From Flavobacterium anhuiense (GTDB taxonomy: Bacteria > Bacteroidota > Bacteroidia > Flavobacteriales > Flavobacteriaceae): a DNA stretch of 64,000 nt. Positions 36,183-44,163 of this stretch are shown in pieces. The notes under the pieces were generated by a model, which searched no databases, was not told the origin of the DNA, and saw nothing but the letters and a program-made list of their open reading frames with translations. Made by a program: the position numbers and the translations under genes. Location: contig NZ_FMVC01000003.1 of NCBI RefSeq assembly GCF_900101855.1, forward strand, positions 456,902 through 520,901, given 5' to 3'. Position 1 is the stretch's first letter, and each line of letters starts with the position of its first letter.

Positions 36183-36347
36183 TTTTTTAAACATATAGAA
36201 TCATTCCCAATAACTATCGGGATTAAAAAGTTATAAAGATGTTTCACTTTATTTAAATAATCCCGATGCATTGGGTCTATCTTTTAGAAACTAGTTTCTT
36301 TCAAGTCCCTTTTGCAGAAATAAAAATCTATGTTTCTATGTGTTAGA
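36183..36347. repeat. ACACATAG inverted-end element, copy 2, with inserted CCCGAT hairpin
   Basis: The left end (TTAAACATATAGAATCAT) is degenerate, while the right end CTATGTTTCTATGTG is intact, as is the internal TTTAGAAACTAGTTTCTTT. The middle carries an inverted pair (CCCAATAACTATCGGGATTA and TAATCCCGATGCATTGGG) not found in copies 1, 3 or 4. It lies between the permease and channel genes. Confidence 0.75.
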
Positions 36348-36390
36348 ATAAAAATTTAGACAAAAAGATTGAACAAAATAAATTAAAACA

Positions 36391-37875
36391 ATGAAAGAAA
36401 TATTAAATCAATATAAAAATACTGATGTGATAAGGACAACCAAAAGTGCCGTTATAATAACCGGAATTCTACTTTTGACCGCTTGTTCTGCACCAAAAGT
36501 CAGCAACAAACTAGACGCTGCAAAACTTCCTGAAAATTTTGATGCTCAAAGAAAAGAAGCTTCAACCGAAACATTTATTCCGTTAAAAACAGAGACCTTC
36601 TTTAAAGATCCAAAATTAGAAGTTTTACTAAAGAAAGCCATTGCCAAAAATCCTGATTATTTAATCATGCAGGAAAGAATTCTTATTGCCAATTCGCATT
36701 TAAAAGTGGCAAAACTGGCGCTTCTTCCCTCTTTAGATCTTGTGGCAGATGCATCTGGAACACATTTCGGAAAATACACTATGGAAGGTGTTGGAAACTA
36801 TGATACCAACTTTTCTCAGAATATTACTGAAAAACAAAGAATAAACGAAGATGTTACTCCTAACCTATTTTTAGGAGCAAAAGTTTCTTGGGAAGCCGAC
36901 ATATGGGGAAAACTGAGCAATCGTAAAAAAGCGGCTCAACAAAGATTTTTTGCTTCTCAGCAAGGAATGCGTCTTTTGCAAACGCGTCTGTTGGGCGATA
37001 TTGCAGATCTTTATTTCAAATTGATTGCTTTAGACAAACAAGCCGCGATTTACGATAACAACTTGAAAACACAAGAAAAAGCACTTGATATTGTTTCTGC
37101 TCAAAGATCTGTCGGAAAAGCTACAGAATTGGCTGTACAGCAGTTTAATGCACAAAACAATAACATTCACGCTGAAGCTTCAGAACTAAAATTAAGCATT
37201 GATCAGACTGAAAAAGCTTTATTGACTCTTTTGGGTGAATATGGCGGAAAAATTGACCGAAGCAATGATTTTCTAGCAGGGCATTTGGAGGTTTTAAACC
37301 AAAAAATAAGCGTAGATTCTATCATTCATAAAAGACCCGATGTGTCTGAAGCTTATTTTGAATTATTAGCAAGCAACGCGGACGCTAAATCGGCTCGCGC
37401 CGCTTTTTTTCCAACGGTAAATCTAGGCGGCTATGCAGGTTTCAATTCGTTTTCATTCAACACTTTTTTTGATGCAGGTTCTTTCGCTTGGCAGTTGCTG
37501 GGCGGTTTGACGGCTCCTGTTTTCAACAAAGGACAGATCAAACAAGAATTTTATGTTTCCAACAGAAGGCAGGAAATTTCATTTCTTCAATATCAGAATG
37601 CAGTCACCACAGCTTTCAATGAGTTAAGTGCTTTACTGCACCGAAACGAAGCTTATGAAGACGTTTTAAAATATAAATTGAACGAAATTGATCATCTCGA
37701 AATTGCCGTAAACGTCTCAAACGATTTGTATTTGAGCGGTTATGCCAATTATCTGGAAATCATCAATGCACAAAAAAATAAATTGCAAGCCGAATTGGAT
37801 TTTGTTGATATCCAACTTCGAAATGCAAACTCACAAGTATTGCTTTACAAAGCTTTAGGTGGAGGAATAAATTAG
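36391..37875 (+). CDS. Outer-membrane efflux channel (TolC/NodT family)
   Basis: The 494-residue lipoprotein (LTACSAP, Cys32 after a long leader) has two OEP repeats of helical hairpins with short strands, as in OprM/NodT-type channels. Segments such as WEADIWGKLSNRKKAA (about 168) and FFPTVNLGGYAGFNS are family hallmarks. It forms the trimeric exit duct for the RND pump encoded upstream. The start at 36391 gives a 31-residue leader; an internal Met for a shorter leader is not evident. A terminator follows 60 bases downstream. Confidence 0.94.
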   Translation: MKEILNQYKNTDVIRTTKSAVIITGILLLTACSAPKVSNKLDAAKLPENFDAQRKEASTETFIPLKTETFFKDPKLEVLLKKAIAKNPDYLIMQERILIANSHLKVAKLALLPSLDLVADASGTHFGKYTMEGVGNYDTNFSQNITEKQRINEDVTPNLFLGAKVSWEADIWGKLSNRKKAAQQRFFASQQGMRLLQTRLLGDIADLYFKLIALDKQAAIYDNNLKTQEKALDIVSAQRSVGKATELAVQQFNAQNNNIHAEASELKLSIDQTEKALLTLLGEYGGKIDRSNDFLAGHLEVLNQKISVDSIIHKRPDVSEAYFELLASNADAKSARAAFFPTVNLGGYAGFNSFSFNTFFDAGSFAWQLLGGLTAPVFNKGQIKQEFYVSNRRQEISFLQYQNAVTTAFNELSALLHRNEAYEDVLKYKLNEIDHLEIAVNVSNDLYLSGYANYLEIINAQKNKLQAELDFVDIQLRNANSQVLLYKALGGGIN

Positions 37876-37934
37876 TTTATATGTTGGTCAAAAATTGCTT
37901 CTGTTTATAATAGCTCATCGCAGAGGTTATTTAT

Positions 37935-37965
37935 ATCCCATTTCTTTTGAAGTGGGATTTTTTTA
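37935..37965 (+). terminator. Terminator of the RND operon
   Basis: ATCCCATTTC pairs with GAAGTGGGAT (one G-T pair) around TTTT and is followed by seven T residues. Confidence 0.8.
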
Positions 37966-37994
37966 TTTAAAATATGACCCGTTGGACTAAATTA

Positions 37995-38187
37995 TTTTTA
38001 ACACATAGATAAAAGCCATTTATTTTACCGCAAAGTCCGCAAAAGATTTTTACGCAAAGTGCGCAAAGTTTTTTTAGAATCATTACAGTGTAAAAGTTCG
38101 CAAAACTATGTCTGCACAAAGCTTTGCGAACTTAAAATATCGATTAGGATTAGTCTCAAAATAAAAATGTCTTTGCGAACTTTGCGT
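37995..38187. repeat. CGCAAAGT-type palindromic repeat with a half ACACATAG end
   Basis: The 408-bp gap before the Crp-like gene starts with one isolated TTAACACATAG end (to 38008). Then come CCGCAAAGTCCGCAAAA and ACGCAAAGTGCGCAAAG, mirrored at the right by CTTTGCGAACTTTGCG (to 38186). It looks like a third family of intergenic palindromes joined to a fragment of the ACACATAG family. Confidence 0.65.
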
Positions 38188-38283
38188 TAATTTTTATACC
38201 CTTCAACAGGAAAGCAATTGTTTTTTTATCGAAATTTTTCGGTTACACTTAACAACTATTATCTTTATTCCAAAAAACAAAAA

Positions 38284-38844
38284 ATGGATATTTCCAACAT
38301 TCTTGATCGCATACACGAACTTCCTGAGCAGTCTAAATTGGCTCTGCAAAACAATGTCACAGAAATAGCTCTTGCTAAAGGACATATTTTGCTAAAAGCC
38401 AACAAAATAGAATCTAATATTTATTTTATAAAGAAAGGATTGGTCAGAGCTTATGTTGAAAGAGATAATGAGGTTACTTTCTGGTTTGGAAAAGAAGGCG
38501 AAACTGTTATTTCCATGAAAAGTTATGTCGAAGAACAACCTGGATATGAGACTATCGAACTTTTGGAAGATTGCGAATTGTATGAACTCAAAACAGAAAA
38601 TCTTAGAAAACTCTTTAATGAAGATGTTCACATCGCCAATTGGGGCAGAAAATTTGCAGAAAAAGAATTGATCAAAACCGAAGAACGTTTGATTTCTAAA
38701 CAATTCAAAAATGCTTCTGAACGCTATTTAGAATTAATGAAAGATCATCCCGAACTCTTGCAAAGAGTGCAATTAGGACATATCGCTTCTTATTTAGGCA
38801 TTACACAAGTCAGTTTGAGCAGAATTCGTGCAGAATTAAAATAA
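38284..38844 (+). CDS. Crp/Fnr-family regulator with cyclic-nucleotide-binding-like domain
   Basis: The ATG at 38284 gives the usual 186-residue Bacteroidota form beginning MDISNILDRI; a longer frame upstream runs into promoter-like DNA and is rejected. A cNMP-binding-like beta roll (about 25-115, KGHILLKANKIESNIYFIKK) is followed by a compact C-terminal helix-turn-helix (LGHIASYLGITQVSLSRIR). The residues that bind cAMP in true Crp are not evident, so the ligand is unknown. It is probably a DNA-binding regulator and possibly controls the SugE gene downstream (position only). Confidence 0.88.
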   Translation: MDISNILDRIHELPEQSKLALQNNVTEIALAKGHILLKANKIESNIYFIKKGLVRAYVERDNEVTFWFGKEGETVISMKSYVEEQPGYETIELLEDCELYELKTENLRKLFNEDVHIANWGRKFAEKELIKTEERLISKQFKNASERYLELMKDHPELLQRVQLGHIASYLGITQVSLSRIRAELK

Positions 38845-38860
38845 CAGTTAGAGCAAAATT

Positions 38861-38996
38861 ATTTTAACACATAGAAACATAGCTTTTAGAAACTTTAAAG
38901 CGTTCCACTAATTTCCATACATAGTTATGTGTTAAAGCTTGTTTTTTTTTGTAATCTTAACCGCAACAATAAAATCTATGTCTCTATGTGTTAAAT
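38861..38996. repeat. ACACATAG inverted-end element, copy 3
   Basis: The left end TAACACATAGAAACATAG (to 38882) and the right end CTATGTCTCTATGTGTTA (38976-38993) are inverted. The 136-bp element lies between the Crp-like and SugE genes. The core is degenerate (GCGTTCCACTAA, TATGTGTTAAAGCTTG). Confidence 0.8.
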
Positions 38997-39100
38997 TTGG
39001 TTCCACTTAAGCCAATTCCAAAAAAAAAAGCTTTTTTTATCATTTGTTAATTTTTTTCTGAATTTCATAAAAGAACTTTGTACCACAAAATTTTAACTAT

Positions 39101-39427
39101 ATGAACTGGATTATTTTAATCATCGCAGGACTATTTGAAGTAGCATTCGCCTCATGTCTCGGAAAAGCAAAAGCAACAACAGGAACAGAAATGTACTATT
39201 GGTATATTGGTTTCTTTATATCATTAACCGTAAGTATGCTTTTATTAATGAAAGCGACAGAAACGCTTCCGCTAGGAACCGCTTATGCAGTTTGGACTGG
39301 AATTGGAGCTGTTGGAACTGTATTAGTCGGAATCTTTATTTTTAAAGAACCTGCAGCTTTCTGGAGATTATTTTTCTTAGCCACTTTAGTTGGTTCTATT
39401 GTTGGTTTAAAAGCGGTTTCTCACTAA
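39101..39427 (+). CDS. sugE: SMR-family exporter, SugE/Gdx type
   Basis: 108 residues with four TM helices, the standard SMR size. The essential Glu13 lies in GLFEVAFAS. LPLGTAYAVWTGIGAVG (about 57-73) marks the SugE/Gdx branch rather than EmrE. Characterised Gdx proteins export guanidinium in exchange for protons as dual-topology dimers; here that is inferred from family. No guanidine riboswitch was recognised upstream. It is transcribed alone and ends at a strong terminator. Confidence 0.92.
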   Translation: MNWIILIIAGLFEVAFASCLGKAKATTGTEMYYWYIGFFISLTVSMLLLMKATETLPLGTAYAVWTGIGAVGTVLVGIFIFKEPAAFWRLFFLATLVGSIVGLKAVSH

Positions 39428-39450
39428 AAATATATTTTACGATTATATTC

Positions 39451-39491
39451 AACTTTGTCAAAGTTCAGAACTTTGACAAAGTTTTTTTTTA
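39451..39491 (+). terminator. Palindromic terminator of sugE (AACTTTGTCAAAGTT family)
   Basis: Perfect 16-bp arms (39451-39466 and 39468-39483) around one base are followed by a run of T. The same palindrome occurs at 3586-3618. Confidence 0.85.
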
Positions 39492-39494
39492 TTA

Positions 39495-39640
39495 TTAAAC
39501 ACATAGAAACATAGATTTTTTCTTTATCTCAAAGGCAATCAAAAGAAACTTGTTTCTAACACATAGACATTAGCTATGTGATTTTTAGAAAAGAGAAACG
39601 CCTCTACTAAGTCCAACAAACTATGTTTCTATGTGTTTAA
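39495..39640. repeat. ACACATAG inverted-end element, copy 4, reverse orientation
   Basis: The 20-bp ends (39495-39514 and 39621-39640) are perfect inverted repeats. The internal AAAGAAACTTGTTTCTAACACATAG is the reverse complement of the motif in copies 1 and 5, so this copy lies the other way round. It directly follows the sugE terminator. Confidence 0.9.
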
Positions 39641-39720
39641 AAAGTATTTGCTCTACACTTTAATGCAATTTCAGCATCACATGATAAAAAAATAGCATTT
39701 TACATCATTATTCCCTATTC

Positions 39721-39728
39721 TATCTTTG
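39721..39728 (+). promoter_or_regulatory. Promoter core of the elaA-like gene
   Basis: TATCTTTG matches TAnnTTTG exactly, 28 nt before the start codon; no clear TTG element upstream. Confidence 0.45.
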
Positions 39729-39755
39729 TCAAAAAAATAAAGCCTAAAATTAAAA

Positions 39756-40202
39756 ATGACATTCAGCCATTCCATTAAATCTTTTGACGAATTAACCAAT
39801 CACGAAATGTACAATATGCTTCGTTTGAGAAGCGATGTATTTGTCGTTGAACAAAATTGCCCTTATCTCGATTTGGACAATAAAGATCAAAAAGGTTTTC
39901 ATTTATTGTATTATGTCGATAACGAATTGGCAGGTGTCACCCGCTTGCTTCCAAAAGGAGTATCGTATGATGAAGTTTCTATTGGAAGAGTGGTAATTGC
40001 CAAATCGTATCGCGGATTAGGTTTGGGAGTAAAACTAATGGAAGCTTCGATTAAAGGTTGTGAGGAAAAATTTGGAAAAGGACCAATTCGAATCAGTGCG
40101 CAATACCATTTGTCGAAGTTCTATCAATCCTTGGGGTTTGTAGAACAGGGAGAAGTTTATGATGAAGATGGAATTCCGCATATTGGAATGCTGAGAGTTT
40201 AA
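39756..40202 (+). CDS. elaA: ElaA-type GNAT acetyltransferase
   Basis: The 148-residue protein has the ElaA N-terminus (F-D-E-L-T-N-xx-MYNMLRLRSDVFVVEQNCPY) and the acetyl-CoA segment VVIAKSYRGLGLGVKLM (about 85-101), followed by SAQYHLSKFYQSLGF. Such proteins are N-acetyltransferases of unknown physiological substrate. It is a single gene, ending 4 bases from the convergent LysR gene. Confidence 0.9.
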   Translation: MTFSHSIKSFDELTNHEMYNMLRLRSDVFVVEQNCPYLDLDNKDQKGFHLLYYVDNELAGVTRLLPKGVSYDEVSIGRVVIAKSYRGLGLGVKLMEASIKGCEEKFGKGPIRISAQYHLSKFYQSLGFVEQGEVYDEDGIPHIGMLRV

Positions 40203-40206
40203 CGGT

Positions 40207-41070
40207 TTACGGGATAATCAATTTCAAAACATTGGCCAAAACAGGGTTATGATCTTCGGTTCTCCAATTGACATATAAATCGGTCTCTAAAGGTAACTTT
40301 ATAAATCGGATTCCTGGAATTTCATGATAGACATACGAATCGGGTAAAATGGCGATTCCGAGTCCTTTTCGAACCAAAGCGATAATCGCAGAACCAAATT
40401 CAGAATAAAGATAAACCTCGGGAGCATTTTCGAAAGAATTGAACAACCTTCGGATAAGATCACTGTAACTGCTACCTTCGTCATTGGTCGGTAAAATAAA
40501 CTTTTGAGAAGCAAGCGTTTCCTTGGTTAAATCGGCAGGTGTCTGATAAGGATGATCTTCTGGAACGACAATTGCCAAATAATCGGTTTGGATTTTTTGA
40601 GACTGAATATCTTTATCGGTATTAATATCTCTGGTAAAAGCCAGATCAATTTTATAATTGCGAAGAAAATCCTGCTGATTCTCGTATAAAACCTGAACTA
40701 GTTTGATTTTAAGCTTCGGAAAAGCATCTGAGATACGGGATAAGATTTCGGGCATAGCAGAAGCCGAAATAGAATCGGGATGAGAAATCGTAATCGTACC
40801 GCTCTCTCCCAACTGAATCTGGCGGGCAGATTGATGAATAAATTCCAATTTACTCAATTCTACCTCCCATTTTTCTTTTAAGAATTGGCCAGCGGCAGTC
40901 AGTTTAACATTGCGTTTGTTACGTTCAAACAACTGAACGCCCAGCTGATTCTCAAGAGACTGAATCTGACGGCTAAGTGCTGATTGTGTAATATTCATTT
41001 TTCCGGCAGTATTCCAGAAATGAAGTTCGCGGGCCAAAGCCAAAAAATATTTAATCTGCTGTAAATCCAT
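40207..41070 (-). CDS. LysR-family transcriptional regulator
   Basis: The 287-residue protein has the N-terminal winged helix (MDLQQIKYFLALARELHF ... ITQSALSRQIQSLENQLG) and a substrate-binding domain (about 88-287). It is divergent from the acetyltransferase-EamA gene pair and so probably controls it, as is common for LysR regulators of EamA exporters (inference). The effector is unknown. Unlike the OxyR gene nearby it lacks the redox cysteine pair. Confidence 0.92.
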   Translation of the reverse strand: MDLQQIKYFLALARELHFWNTAGKMNITQSALSRQIQSLENQLGVQLFERNKRNVKLTAAGQFLKEKWEVELSKLEFIHQSARQIQLGESGTITISHPDSISASAMPEILSRISDAFPKLKIKLVQVLYENQQDFLRNYKIDLAFTRDINTDKDIQSQKIQTDYLAIVVPEDHPYQTPADLTKETLASQKFILPTNDEGSSYSDLIRRLFNSFENAPEVYLYSEFGSAIIALVRKGLGIAILPDSYVYHEIPGIRFIKLPLETDLYVNWRTEDHNPVLANVLKLIIP

Positions 41071-41072
41071 TG

Positions 41073-41087
41073 ATGCAATTTACGCAT
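41073..41087. promoter_or_regulatory. Candidate LysR box
   Basis: ATGC-N7-GCAT, an interrupted palindrome containing the T-N11-A spacing, lies in the 63-bp divergent region right next to the LysR start. Confidence 0.35.
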
Positions 41088-41133
41088 TTATCAAGAATAA
41101 AAAACAGCTTTTAACGCATTAAAGAAATAAAAA

Positions 41134-41655
41134 ATGAACGATCTAAAAATAACTAAAGCCACGATTGATGACGTTTCAACACTTCAATCAATTGGCAGAC
41201 AAACTTTTTTTGAAACTTTTGCCGATGTCAACAGCGAAGAAAACATGAAAAAATATCTGGACGAAAGCTTCGCTACAGAAAAATTGAGTGCTGAGTTGAA
41301 GAATCCGTCATCTTACTTCTATTTAGCGGTTTTAGAGCAAAAAGTGGTTGGTTATTTGAAATTGAATACTGCAGATGCTCAAACCGAAAAAGAAGATGTA
41401 AACGCCTTAGAAATAGAACGCATCTATGTGGCAAAAGAATTTCATGGCAAAAAAGTCGCCCAGGCATTATACGCTCAAGCAGAACAAACGGCTGAAGAAA
41501 TAAAAGCTACGTACATGTGGTTGGGTGTTTGGGAAAAGAATTTCAGGGCTGTGAGTTTCTATACTAAAAATGGTTTCGTACAATTTGACACGCATATTTT
41601 CAGATTAGGCGACGACGAACAAACCGATTTAATGATGAAAAAAGTACTGAGTTAA
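41134..41655 (+). CDS. PaiA-like GNAT acetyltransferase
   Basis: 173 residues. The pattern FFETFADVNSEENMKKYLDE near the N-terminus, VVGYLKLN, LEIERIYVAKEFHGKKVAQ (acetyl-CoA loop) and WLGVWEKNFRAVSFYTKNGF match the PaiA-type polyamine/diamine acetyltransferases. The polyamine substrate is inferred from the resemblance. It is one base pair from the EamA transporter gene, so the two are co-transcribed; acetylation and export of the same compound is possible. Confidence 0.85.
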   Translation: MNDLKITKATIDDVSTLQSIGRQTFFETFADVNSEENMKKYLDESFATEKLSAELKNPSSYFYLAVLEQKVVGYLKLNTADAQTEKEDVNALEIERIYVAKEFHGKKVAQALYAQAEQTAEEIKATYMWLGVWEKNFRAVSFYTKNGFVQFDTHIFRLGDDEQTDLMMKKVLS

Positions 41656-41656
41656 A

Positions 41657-42544
41657 ATGGAAAGAAGACAGCTTTTATTGTTTTTATTAATTCTTGGCAC
41701 TGCATTTTGGGGAATCTCGTATTCTGTTACCAAAATGGCAATTGGCGAATATTCACTAAATGTATTTTTATTTTACCGTTTCCTGTTGGCTGTCGTGGTA
41801 TTGAGTATTATTTTCTGGAAATATGTTAAAGACATCAATCGCGAAGCTATTAAAACAGGCCTTTTGCTTGCTGTTCCAATGTTTTTAGGCATTCAGCTGC
41901 AAACTGTTGGACTTAAATATACAGATGCTTCACAATGCTCTTTTATTGCGGGATTAACCGTTATTATTATTCCACTATTAAAACTGGCAATTTATAAAAC
42001 CAATGCTTCTCTTAAAATCTGGATTGCTGCTTTAACGGCTTTAACCGGTTTATTTATTATTGCCATTCAGGATAAATTCACCATAAACTTCGGGGATTTA
42101 TTTACCATTGCTGGTGCGTTTGCTTTTGCGGTTTATTTAATTGCTGTCGAAAAACATTCGGCTACCAAAAACCTCTTATATTCCATTGTGCCAATGTTTG
42201 CGTTTTGTGCGCTTTTTACTTTTTTAATAGCGTTGACAGATAGTTCATCAGAATGGTTTCCACAAAATAATACGTTCTGGATGGGCGTAATTTATTGTGC
42301 TTTATTTTCTACAGCTTTTATGTACACGGTTTCAAACGTTTCACAACGTTACTTATCGGCAGAACGTGTAGCGGTTATTTATTTGTTTGAACCTGTTTTT
42401 GGTGCAATTGGCGCTTTCTTTATTTTGGGCGAAAACCTAACTTGGCGTTTGCTTTTGGGCGGAACTTTAATTTTTGCTGGAACTATTATTTCTGAAGTCG
42501 ATTTTAAAAGTGAAAAACTAAAACTGCTGATTAGAAAAAACTAA
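41657..42544 (+). CDS. EamA/DMT-family transporter
   Basis: 295 residues with ten predicted TM helices in two EamA repeats (FWGISYSVTKMAIGEYS at the start; FEPVFGAIGAFFILGE with the conserved Glu near the end). Members export amino acids or metabolites, and the substrate here is unknown. It is the second gene of the acetyltransferase-transporter pair, divergent from the LysR regulator. An ACACATAG repeat follows. Confidence 0.92.
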   Translation: MERRQLLLFLLILGTAFWGISYSVTKMAIGEYSLNVFLFYRFLLAVVVLSIIFWKYVKDINREAIKTGLLLAVPMFLGIQLQTVGLKYTDASQCSFIAGLTVIIIPLLKLAIYKTNASLKIWIAALTALTGLFIIAIQDKFTINFGDLFTIAGAFAFAVYLIAVEKHSATKNLLYSIVPMFAFCALFTFLIALTDSSSEWFPQNNTFWMGVIYCALFSTAFMYTVSNVSQRYLSAERVAVIYLFEPVFGAIGAFFILGENLTWRLLLGGTLIFAGTIISEVDFKSEKLKLLIRKN

Positions 42545-42554
42545 TGCTTTTCTT

Positions 42555-42810
42555 GGTTTTAACACATAGAACCATAGCTGATTGGAGTTTATAAAGGCGC
42601 TTCACTTTTCTAAAAATCACATAGCTGTCTTGTAATCCCAAAGCTAAACTTTGGGCTAAGTTTAATATTTACTTTGAGCTCTACTTTTCGTAAACTTTGA
42701 CAAAGTTCTCAAGCAGAAATGACATCTTTTATATCTATGTGTTAGAAACTAGTTTCTTTCAACTACCTTTTAGATAAAGAAAAAATCTATGTTTCTATGT
42801 GTTTAAACAA
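42555..42810. repeat. ACACATAG inverted-end element, copy 5, enlarged
   Basis: The left end is TTTTAACACATAGAACCATAG (42557-42577) and the right end CTATGTTTCTATGTGTTTAA (42787-42806). GGCGCTTCACTTTTC and TATGTGTTAGAAACTAGTTT are conserved, but about 110 bp of extra DNA sits in the middle. That extra DNA holds the hairpin CCCAAAG-CTAAA-CTTTGGG and an AAACTTTGACAAAGTT half palindrome. It lies between the convergent EamA and kinase genes. Confidence 0.8.
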
Positions 42811-42826
42811 AAACTTCGACAAAGCA

Positions 42827-44161
42827 TTAATCCTCAATCAAACTAATCTCAAAAACCGTTTTTCCATTTTCGTTTTTATGCGAAACATATCCGCCGTGCG
42901 CTTCAATAATATTTTTGGATAAAGTCAGGCCAATTCCCGCGCCTTCAGTTCTTGTAGTGAAAAACGGAAGAAATATTTTGTCCTCAATTTCTTTTTCAAT
43001 CCCTTTTCCGCTATCTGAAACTTTTATAAAAATGCGATTGTTTTTGGCTTCTGCCGAAATCGAAATTTGTTTCAGATTGCTGTTTTCTAAAGCATTAATA
43101 GAATTCGTCAATAAATTAATCAACACTTGTTCAATCTGTTGCGAGTCGATATTTATCAAATAGTTTTGAGTAACAGAATTGGTAACTTCGATGTTGTTTT
43201 TTCTAAACAGCGGATTCATGACTTGAATACAGTTTTCAACCACCTGCTGCAATGCTGTTTTTTCTTTCTTAGGAGATGGAAGCATAGCCAGTTTTCGATA
43301 CCCTTCAACAAATTTCTGCAAATGATCGCTTCGTCTCAACATTGTCTGCACACTGTGTTTGACATCTTCTAAATCTTCTGCCGAAAGCGAATCTTGCTCT
43401 ACTAAATCTTCCAAATTCTGGCAAATAGAACGAATAGGCGTTATGGAATTTAACAATTCATGCGAAATCACTTTCATCAAATTGATCCAAGCATCCTTTT
43501 CTTTTTTTTCAACCACACTCTGAATCGAGTCGAGCAAAACAATAAAATAATCCTGTTCGAAAATTTCGGTTCGTGAAGCCTGTAAAACAAACGTCTGTTT
43601 ACTTTGTTTGTTTATACTAAGCTCAATCGAAGTTTTGATTTCATGAAAATCATCTTTTTCGATAATTTCACACAAAGATGGCAGCTGATTCTTGAGGTAT
43701 TTCCATTTTGAAACTTTAGGCACATTAAAATGGCTCGAAAAGTAATCATTCATTAAAAAAACACTCCAATCGCTCTCTTGCTTCTGCAAAATAATAACGC
43801 CCGATTCTATATTGTTTAAAATCGAACGGTAAATAATATCTCTCGTAACTTGCTCATTTTGTTTGTTTTTTAAGGTTTCATACAAAGTAAAAAGCTCGTT
43901 ATACATACTATTGAATTTATGTTTAGAAAAATCAGAACTAAAATCATCCTGCAATATTGAAGAAATGGTTTTATTATAAATCAAAACCATATTTTTAACA
44001 TAAAAATACATTTCTCTACTCAGCAGAAAAACCATGCAGAGGCTAAAAATTCCCGTAAAAAGCAAACCAATCTTAAAGAAATAAAGCGACAATTCGATGC
44101 CGATAACGATAAAAATTAATCGCAGAAAAAGGAGTTTATAAGTTTGTAAAGTCCTTAACAT
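42827..44161 (-). CDS. NtrY-like membrane sensor histidine kinase
   Basis: 444 residues: two N-terminal TM helices (about 10-50), a PAS-like region (about 110-215), a HisKA-type dimerisation helix with His234 in VISHELLNSITPI, and an HATPase domain with an N box (LLTNSINALE), DSGKGIE and GAGIGLTLSKNI. It should phosphorylate the NtrC-type regulator encoded immediately upstream, only 2 bp away. The signal is unknown, but the short extracytoplasmic segment suggests sensing at or in the membrane. Confidence 0.93.
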   Translation of the reverse strand: MLRTLQTYKLLFLRLIFIVIGIELSLYFFKIGLLFTGIFSLCMVFLLSREMYFYVKNMVLIYNKTISSILQDDFSSDFSKHKFNSMYNELFTLYETLKNKQNEQVTRDIIYRSILNNIESGVIILQKQESDWSVFLMNDYFSSHFNVPKVSKWKYLKNQLPSLCEIIEKDDFHEIKTSIELSINKQSKQTFVLQASRTEIFEQDYFIVLLDSIQSVVEKKEKDAWINLMKVISHELLNSITPIRSICQNLEDLVEQDSLSAEDLEDVKHSVQTMLRRSDHLQKFVEGYRKLAMLPSPKKEKTALQQVVENCIQVMNPLFRKNNIEVTNSVTQNYLINIDSQQIEQVLINLLTNSINALENSNLKQISISAEAKNNRIFIKVSDSGKGIEKEIEDKIFLPFFTTRTEGAGIGLTLSKNIIEAHGGYVSHKNENGKTVFEISLIED

Positions 44162-44163
44162 AA

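Noticed and set aside
38218..38283. Longer N-terminus for the Crp-like protein
   Set aside because: The extra residues do not belong to the family and come from the AT-rich leader; the ATG at 38284 gives the usual start.
38997..39100. Guanidine riboswitch upstream of sugE
   Set aside because: The leader is short and AT-rich, follows an ACACATAG repeat, and shows none of the conserved guanidine-aptamer segments.
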